Of a DNA stretch of 21,282 bases, positions 15,931 through 21,282 are shown piece after piece. The stretch is taken from contig CAKOGP040001745.1 of NCBI GenBank assembly GCA_933822405.4, positions 1-21,282 on the forward strand, written 5' to 3'. A model generated the notes under the pieces. That model saw only the letters and a list, made by a program, of their open reading frames with translations. It did no database searches and was not told the DNA's origin. The position numbers and the translations under genes are program-made. The number at the start of each line of letters is the position of its first letter. Positions within the stretch are counted from its first letter, which is position 1. The DNA is from Cylindrotheca closterium. Its lineage: Eukaryota > Bacillariophyta > Bacillariophyceae > Bacillariales > Bacillariaceae.

Positions 15931-16224
15931 TTAATCAAGACTAGAGTCAATCATCATTATTAGCAGGATTACAAAGATTATCAAAAACATCATCGTCCAA
16001 TCCACCATTGCATAGCCGCAATGAGCATATTCTCCTGTAGAACCAGAGACATTTTGATTTCTAGTACACTTTCTCAAGGCAACCTTCAACACCAACTCAG
16101 GATAGAGTGGAAAGACTAGGTTGGCCTTCTTCTGAATATACCTCTTTAGTCGTCCAAAGCAAACTTCAATCGGATTCAGCTGTGAACTCATGACTCTCCA
16201 CCAAAAGTCAGTCGAGTATGTCAT
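15931..16224 (-). pseudogene. Tc1/mariner-IS630 type transposase, C-terminal fragment
   Basis: The minus-strand frame carries SSQLNPIEVCFGRLKRYIQK. This is the characteristic end of the DDE domain in the IS630-Tc1-mariner superfamily, where the Glu of NPIE is the third catalytic residue and a Leu-Lys helix follows. About 45 residues later EYAHCGYA resembles the HCGY tail seen in several of these transposases. The reading then runs into a hydrophobic, probably non-native tail (MMFLIIFVILLIMM). The N-terminal DNA-binding domain and the first two catalytic aspartates are missing upstream, so it cannot work. Confidence rests on the NPIE block and the tail motif. Confidence 0.65.
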
Positions 16225-16246
16225 AATCTGGCTCTGTTATTTTATG

Positions 16247-16294
16247 ATCTAAGGCTGGAATAGCACTCTGCAGAGTGCCATTCCAGGCTTAGAT
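16247..16294. repeat. 48-bp near-perfect palindrome
   Basis: The arms ATCTAAGGCTGGAAT and ATTCCAGGCTTAGAT surround the core GCACTCTGCAGAGTGC. Only two base pairs of the 24 fail to match, and there is no spacer at the centre (CTGCAG, 16268-16273). It lies 23 bp from the 5' end of the transposase fragment and could be two abutting terminal inverted repeats, a MITE remnant or a cruciform/hairpin. Confidence 0.8.
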
Positions 16295-16724
16295 TCCTTA
16301 TCTAAATCGATGGTTATCAGTGTTCATCAGTTGTCTGCATGTTAGCCTCATCAACGAAGGTATCTTCGTATGTTTCCTACTGATTTTGTGTGGCTATATT
16401 TTTTCTTATTTATTTTTTATAGAGAAACGTCATTGAGATGTATTAGGTACTCAGCCCAAAAAGGGGGTTATTATTTCAGGTTTTGTTACCCAAGATTGCC
16501 AAAAACGCTGAAATCCACAATAATCGTTAGGATGCTACTCAATGGGCATTCGATTGCTGGTGAAATATTTGGCTGTAAAGGTCAAGTCATCAACAAGTTT
16601 GAACCATGGGAGGCATCTGTACCTAAACAGAAGTTGCTCAAGTCATGTCGTTAAGAATGACTTCTGCTGCAGCGAGGTGGGGTGTATTCAGGGCGCTTAT
16701 TGTCCCACAAACGTTGGGAAGCGT
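16295..16724 (+). other. Stretch without a supported gene
   Basis: A plus frame at 16370-16654 (containing YYFRFCYPRLPKTLKSTII and MLLNGHSIAGEIFG) is open, but its first part is a T-rich tract (TTTTTTATAG resembles a splice acceptor at about 16412). No family is recognised, so it is recorded as a possible exon only. Confidence 0.3.
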
Positions 16725-16999
16725 TCAGGAGGGGGGAGCAGAGAAGATAGTCCGGAGGCTACTGCGTTGAGCCCGCAGAGAGCGACAATAGTCCTTGCGC
16801 TCCTGTCGAAGTAGCTTCAGCCATACTTCCTTGTCCACCAGTGACTTATGAAGGACGCTGTGACAGCATGTCAGCATGCGTCTAATATCCGGAGGTAAAT
16901 CAGCTGAACCCATATCAAACTGAGAGTGAATCCCCTCATTGACAACACAGTGACGTTCACAGAGCTGAACATTGTCATCCAAATGTTGAACGGCGTTCC
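16725..16999 (-). pseudogene. Unrecognised minus-strand frame
   Basis: This frame follows a TAA just upstream and reads QWEQWNAVQHLDDNVQLCER, continues through DIRRMLTCCHSVLHKSLVDK and ends SSLRTIFSAPPS. It is rich in Arg, Leu and Cys, with no recognisable domain. It has no intact start codon (TTG or none) and no supporting neighbour. It may be a fragment of a transposon protein or of a host exon. Confidence 0.25.
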
Positions 17000-17262
17000 A
17001 TTGTTCCCACTGTTAGAAGTAAGCAATCCACTGCCGCCTGCAATCTACCTGTTCAATTGACTGCAATTTAGCTGTCCAGGTATTGTTGCCTTCTAAGTAT
17101 ATAAATTTACAGTATATAGAAGTATATAGATCTATCAGAGATCCTACTTTATCAACCAATTCACTTGTTGCGAGCAATATATTATAAAAAGTGAGAACAG
17201 TCTGTCAACTTTTGACTTTGACTCTTTCTTCTCCAGCTCAGTGGAAATTCTCAGAATTCTCT
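17000..17262 (-). other. AT-rich stretch; possible short coiled-coil tail on the minus strand
   Basis: On the minus strand a frame from about 17300 to TAG at 17144-17146 reads TDKQIELAACQADVERILRI, then STELEKKESKSKVDRLFSLF. It looks like an amphipathic helix but has no start and no known family. The short direct repeat AGTATATAGA occurs at about 17110-17130. Nothing else is supported. Confidence 0.3.
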
Positions 17263-17622
17263 CTACGTCAGCCTGACATGCTGCAAGTTCAATCTGTTTA
17301 TCCGTTCATCTTCCACTGTGGTCGGTACTTTGATTAGTATCCAACTTTTGTTCTTGCTTGAATCTTGCTTTTTTACATCATCAACATGATGATTTCCATA
17401 GAAATAGATTGTCTTTTCTGACTTGCCACGTGCGATATTTTTAGTCATATCAGTCAACATCATTTCTCTATTGTTCACCTGTATTCTCTTTTTCTCGTTT
17501 CTCCAAATATGTACTTTGAAAATCCTAATATATCCAACACACTCCTGCCGTTTCATTAACATAGTTGATGACAACGGAACATCAAAGGAAATTACGTTGC
17601 TCCTAATCTTGTTCTCCTTGAA
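17263..17622 (-). other. 3' flank of element D Pol
   Basis: After the RNase H end (KPLQGH), a frame at 17574-17263 reads MLMKRQECVGYIRIFKVHIW and ends in LNLQHVRLT. It may be the untranslated 3' part of the element. No LTR similar to the 392-bp LTR, and no duplicated end, is seen. Confidence 0.35.
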
Positions 17623-18335
17623 TCAATGTCCCTGTAGAGGTTTGCTCATGAAATCTCCCCACATCTTTTCAGTTGGACAATATTCAATAGTCACATTTCC
17701 TTTCTTGACTTGATCAGTCATAAAGAAATATCGAATGTTCAAAGCTCGGCTTCGCTTTCCGGCACTATCACGTCCATTCTTTTCCAATAGAATAGAACTC
17801 TTGTTATCCTGGTATAGGATGTTCTCTTCAACAGGATAACCTTGTGCTTCCACAAACAATTTTGTCCACAATATCTGTGTCGCAGCATCATCAACACCAA
17901 TCAATTTGGCTTCTGTTGAACTTCGACTGTTCAACTTCTGCTTCTTCGAGATTATTTGCAATCCTCCCTCACCCATAGGCAATACACTCCAGTGTGACTT
18001 CTGAAATCTGGATGAACTGCAAATGATGCATCAATATACCATTTGAAAGTTTGTAAATCTTTTGCACTCAGCGTCAGGTGCATTCAGATAATACATCAGC
18101 TTCACTAGCTTCTTCCAATCAGTTTCATTTGGTTTCTGTACTCTGTACTCTTGTAGAAAGTACTGAAATAGTTGGAGCAATATCCAATCTTGCTCACTTA
18201 CTCAGAAATAATCCTTTGGCAATGAATGTGTGAAAAGTTTCACATTTCTCATCATCCAATTTTCTCCTTTTCCCATTGATAGCAAATCATTACTTGCTGG
18301 TGTCTTACACCCCTCATTTTCCTTGAACTTAAAGT
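17623..18335 (-). pseudogene. Element D RT thumb (second copy) and RNase H
   Basis: The minus strand reads TPASNDLLSMGKG, then with a one-base shift DDEKCETFHTFIAKGLFLSK, a TGA, and ARLDIAPTISVLSTRVQ. This is the end of a Copia RT. RNase H follows: KWYIDASFAVHPDFRSHTGV near 18040, SRSSTEAKLIGVDDA (about 17930), LYQDNKSSILLEKNG (about 17810) and the C-terminal motif MWGDFMSKPLQGH, ending at 17623. Three acidic active-site positions are visible (Asp in YIDAS, Glu in STEA, Asp in QDNKS). Frameshifts lie near 18000, 18060-18200 and 18250. The part from about 18190 to 18335 repeats, in diverged form, what has already been encoded at 18336-18470. Confidence 0.8.
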
Positions 18336-19658
18336 CCCCTTGCAACAGTAGTATGAAAGATTTGACGGTACTCAGCATTGAGTAATTTCCCTTTACCAGC
18401 TTCCATTAAATCGTTACCAGCTGGTGTTTCCTGCTTTGAATCCTTGTGCTTGAACTTGATAGGAAAATCTTCCACCATGTTCTTGACATAGTCGTCCATG
18501 CGGATCTTGAGTTTTCCTTTCACCGAGAAATCCAAAGTCATTCCAAGATATCTGTGTATCTTTCCTCTGACGATTGTACATGCCTGGATCAAACCATATC
18601 TCATGTTCAACCATTCAGCAAATTCGTCATTTACTTTTGGATCCATGTGACTTGACATAAGATCGTCAACATGAAATCTGATAGTTTGCTGTTTGTCATC
18701 AACAACTTTGTTAGCAACACACGGGTCATACGGATTGAAAACGAATCCCTTTGCCTCCAAATCACTTCGAAATTGATTATAGAATAGGAGGCTTGATTGC
18801 AACATCCCATATATAGCACGTAGTACCCGCACATAGATTGCCCGCTTTCCGTTCTCTAATACAACGTATTTGCGATACTCTGGGGCCATGTCAATCAATA
18901 TCTGGACCATCATGCCAGTGATTTTCATGTAGACGCGATCTTCTCCTTCCTTAGCGTTAGGCACGTCCAGCGTCATTACATCTCTACCTTTGTTTGCATC
19001 AATAACACAAGTAGTGGTGATTGCTTGCTTCCTGCGAAGCAGTTGGACTTGCAGTGTCCTCTTGCAATAACCATTCACAAGTTCCATTGCCTCGGAATAC
19101 TAGGCGACCTTTAATTGTCTTTTCGAATTGCTTCTCCACGAGTAACATCATCGCTGATTGTGCCTTCTTTCGCTCAGACGCGGTCATGTCTTTAACAAAT
19201 TCAGGAGTGAAACAATCTCTCATGAGCATTTGTCTCAATTCCTTATCCACGGCATCCTTTCCATCATCACCAATCTCCTTAAGTCCTTGATTAGTATAAT
19301 ACTCTTGAATGAAGTTCAGACCTTCATCAGTATCAAACTTGGCCTTGATCTGCATCATGCAAGGAGCAATCAGAATAGCGTCGTGCTCTTCATAATCAGC
19401 TTTCATCTCATTCCCAATCTTTTGGAAACATAGATTGTGCTTTGCTTCAAGGATAGCTTTGCTGTCTTTAGTACTGCGACTTCCTTCTTTGGTACGAATA
19501 CCAGATTTTAACTTGTTTTTCAACAGTTTCAATTCTTTTTCTTGATGCTTGCGTCTTGTCGCAACTTGATTCTTGTTCTTATTGGCAGAACTGCCACTCC
19601 TGCTCGAAGGCCATTCTCTTGGTTTCTTTGGAACTTGAGAAAGGTTCAGCCCAGACAT
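18329..19658 (-). pseudogene. Element D reverse transcriptase
   Basis: From 19658 the frame reads a Lys/Arg-rich start, then LNFIQEYYTNQGLKEIGDDG, LRQMLMRDCFTPEFVKDMTA and IKGRLVFRGNG. These match the region before RT in diatom Copia elements. At about 19060 a one-base shift leads to CVIDANKGRDVMTLDVPNA, which holds the first polymerase Asp. A short in-frame deletion seems to have removed the residues after PNA. RAIYGMLQSSLLFYNQF and FHVDDLMSSH follow; the catalytic pair is HVDD, encoded at 18662-18673, in place of the usual YVDD. The thumb reaches TPAGNDLMEAGKGK and FHTTVARGL before a stop at 18329. Not functional. Confidence 0.85.
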
Positions 19659-20230
19659 TGCAGCTTGCGCATACGTTTGCCCAGATCAAGTGACTTTTGC
19701 TACTTCATGCGTTTCTTCAGGCTCAAATACAATCTATTCTTCTGGCGGCTCTTGTAGGTCCTCCAGATCAGTAACGAGACTCCCAATATTATCGGTTCCT
19801 CTATCGACATTTTCTTGATGGTGATCCAAATCGGCCACAATAGGTTCTTCCTCTTCATTGCCTTCATCACCCAAATTGTCGTCTGATTCATAGTCGTCAT
19901 CTCCACGGAATCTGACAGTGAGTTCTGGCATATCATCGACATCATTGTCTGCATCTGCCAAGAGCTCTTCTCTTTTGGAGTCATTGATATCATCAGCCGT
20001 AGATTGAAATCACGTTCATCTTCATCTTCAGGTTCATAGTCCTGATCAAAGGCTTCTTCTAAGTAACCTTGTTCCGTGTCATCCACTCCTGCAACTTGAT
20101 TGCCATCTTGAAATGTCTCCAAATCTCTCTTCTTATCGAAAAACTTCATGGAAGTAACACCTTCGGCAGCAGCCCAAGCTTCAACACACTGGAATACTTG
20201 GTCGGTAACGGGTAGTACAACGACCTTAGG
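19659..20230 (-). pseudogene. Element D acidic linker between integrase and RT
   Basis: The minus strand encodes very acidic sequence in two frames. One runs from 20149 (DDTEQGYLEEAFDQDYEPED). After a shift near 19990, the other runs from 19961 (DADNDVDDMPELTVRFRGDD, then EEEEPIVADLDHHQENVDRG) to 19734. It corresponds to the Glu/Asp-rich integrase tail of element A at 4660-5190. Confidence 0.7.
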
Positions 20231-20780
20231 TCAGGAAATCATTTTCTTAGTATTGAGGTTGAGCACTCGGTGCCCAGTACGTTGTCCCTTAGTAGGTTCA
20301 ATGTAAATCGCTTTGATACTTTGGGGTTCCATCAAATTGCTGGAATCCGTCCCAATTGCATGAACATATTGTCCAAGTTCAGCAACCATGTCACTCTTGT
20401 AGTTGATATTGACATTATCAATGAGTTCCTGTGGACTGAAATGTGATGAGATACTGTTTTTCTGGGGAAAGACATTCAATAGCTTGGCGGCTCGACGTCC
20501 AAGACATTCAGTGATTACTTTTGGGACCACTTTGTAGGGTAATTGTGCAAGAGCAACTCTGACTCGTGGTCTCCAGCTGCAGTTGGGTCAATAGTAACAC
20601 CCATGTTGTCCAGCATATCATCCGTGAGAGGAATGAACGCCCGATCACACTTGATGATCTTGACTTGAAAGCCAATGCTTCAAATACAGGGTCAGTCTTC
20701 AGGTTCTGCACAGGAATACATGAGCGATAACGCACAGTGATATCAATGCAGGTGAGAAACTTAGCATTCTCAATCTCCAT
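20231..20780 (-). pseudogene. Element D integrase
   Basis: The minus strand from 20780 has a core start (KFLTCIDITVRYRSCIPV; CID parallels CIDIMF of element A) and a shifted frame with FQVKIIKCDRAFIPLTDDML, in which Asp of KCDRAF is the second catalytic residue. This leads to AAGDHESE where the catalytic Glu region should be. The residues just after GDHESE are deleted, and the frame resumes as VALAQLPYKVVPKVITECLG. The C-terminal domain (FSPQELIDNVNINYKSD, then IKAIYIEPTKGQRTGHRVLN) ends at a TGA at 20231-20233. At least two frameshifts and one small deletion are present. Confidence 0.75.
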
Positions 20781-21282
20781 GTGATCAAAACAGACTGTAA
20801 TAGATCAATTGTGCTGATATAATTCCTCTTGGAGTGAATCCTTCCTTGTTCTTTTGAACGGTTGCCATCTTGGAGGTCATCTTGAGTCCAGCATATCCAT
20901 TCTGTTTGTTTGAAGAAAGTTCAAAATGGGGTTGATTATTTAAGTTGCTTAAATGGCAACGGTACATTGCACTTGTCTCTTTGGCACCTGGTTTGACATT
21001 CGCTCCAAGTTGCTCCAACACATACACACCCTTACGATTCACAAATCACATCTTTCTGTTTCCATCACAATGCACAATAAAAGCATTGTCAGTATCAGTA
21101 TCCATAGTAATGCGGTCGCGCATAGCAAAGTACATTGGCAATTCCATCTTCATCATGATAAACTGGAGGTGGAAATCTTCCTAGAAAACCTTCTTCGTCG
21201 AGAACTCTGCTGCCCACGTTAGTGTGCATGTCAAGTTGGAGTCCATGCATAAGCTCACCATTACAAATGGTGGTGTTTGTAC
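20781..21282 (-). pseudogene. Element D protease C-terminus and pre-integrase region
   Basis: The minus strand from the right edge reads GELMHGLQLDMHTNVGSRVL and FPPPVYHDEDGIANVLCYAR. These match the protease-to-integrase segment of this Copia group (Asn-Ala/Val-Gly block, then Ile-Ala-Asn). A shifted frame has ITMDTDTDNAFIVHCDG, a TGA, and NRKGVYVLEQLG. The pre-integrase motif MATVQKNKEGFTPRG lies near 20850. The protease active site would be just beyond the right edge. Confidence 0.7.

Larger units (their letters stand above)
17263..21282 (-). mobile_element. Copia retrotransposon, element D (minus strand), 5' end off the window
   Basis: Reading the minus strand from the right edge, the order is protease/pre-integrase, integrase, acidic linker, RT and RNase H. 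This is Copia order, with sequence features of the AT-rich diatom type and clearly related to element A (shared EKNKEGFT pre-integrase motif and acidic linker). Many frameshifts and stops are present. No LTR or polypurine tract is recognisable at the 17263 end. The RT thumb region occurs twice in diverged form, so the element is a mosaic. Confidence 0.85.

Noticed and set aside
17101..17130. AGTATATAGA repeated in an AT-rich tract as a possible TATA promoter
   Set aside because: The tract is low complexity and no gene starts nearby on either strand.
1..21282. CRISPR array, phage, toxin-antitoxin or other prokaryotic defence system
   Set aside because: No regularly spaced repeats, operon structure or matching protein motifs were found. 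The content is eukaryotic retrotransposons and one eukaryote-type DNA transposon remnant.

Overview
The window looks like a repeat-rich nuclear locus of a eukaryotic alga, most likely a diatom or another stramenopile. The main reason is that several unrelated-looking Copia lineages of the kind known from diatoms (CoDi-type Gag-Pol) lie side by side. No bacterial operon, CRISPR array, rRNA or tRNA gene is visible. Almost every coding stretch is part of a retrotransposon or DNA transposon, and nearly all carry stops, frameshifts or truncations. Organism and family names rest on motif recognition only; nothing could be searched.

Layout. 1-856 (+): 5' part of the gag of an AT-rich Copia element (element A), ending in a CCHC zinc knuckle. 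857-2837 (+): a 392-bp LTR of a second Copia family (element B, copy B1), its PBS, a leader with a 77-bp tandem repeat array, and the first part of its gag. 2838-5228 (+): element A sequence resumes from the same zinc-knuckle region (130 bp present twice), then remnants of protease, a full-length but stop-interrupted integrase region and an acidic linker. Reverse transcriptase is missing. 5229-6375 (+ flank): apparently non-element DNA with one small unrecognised gene at 5289. 6376-10754 (+): copy B2 of element B, with both LTRs, a 5-bp target site duplication (GTCAC), a polypurine tract and an integrase-RT-RNase H gene with one stop. Its U5/PBS and Gag-protease modules are present but inverted. 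10755-11521: the other side of the B2 target site, with a rightward reading frame that continues across the empty site and a convergent leftward frame ending in an NLS-like motif.

11522-15048 (+): a LINE-type non-LTR element with ORF1 (coiled coil) and ORF2 (AP-endonuclease, then the first part of RT only). 15049-15930: unclear DNA with one 175-codon unrecognised frame. 15931-16224 (-): C-terminal piece of a Tc1/mariner-IS630 type transposase, next to a 48-bp near-perfect palindrome. 16295-17262: weak unassigned frames. 17263-21282 (-): a third Copia element (D), on the minus strand and running off the right edge. It is readable from the protease/pre-integrase region to RNase H, and it has a homeologous duplication inside the RT thumb which shows that it is a mosaic.

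The genes do not form a working pathway; the window records successive insertions. The oldest visible host sequence seems to be the tail-to-tail gene pair around 10760-11521, broken on one side by B2 and on the other by the LINE. The best leads are the rearranged 5' end of B2, where the tRNA-primer/U5/protease junctions resemble a reverse-transcription or inversion by-product, the half-tRNA initiator-Met primer site, the palindromic LTR head with paired CACGTG boxes, the extra polypurine-tract copies inside pol, and the repeated pattern of homeologous overlaps at mosaic junctions.
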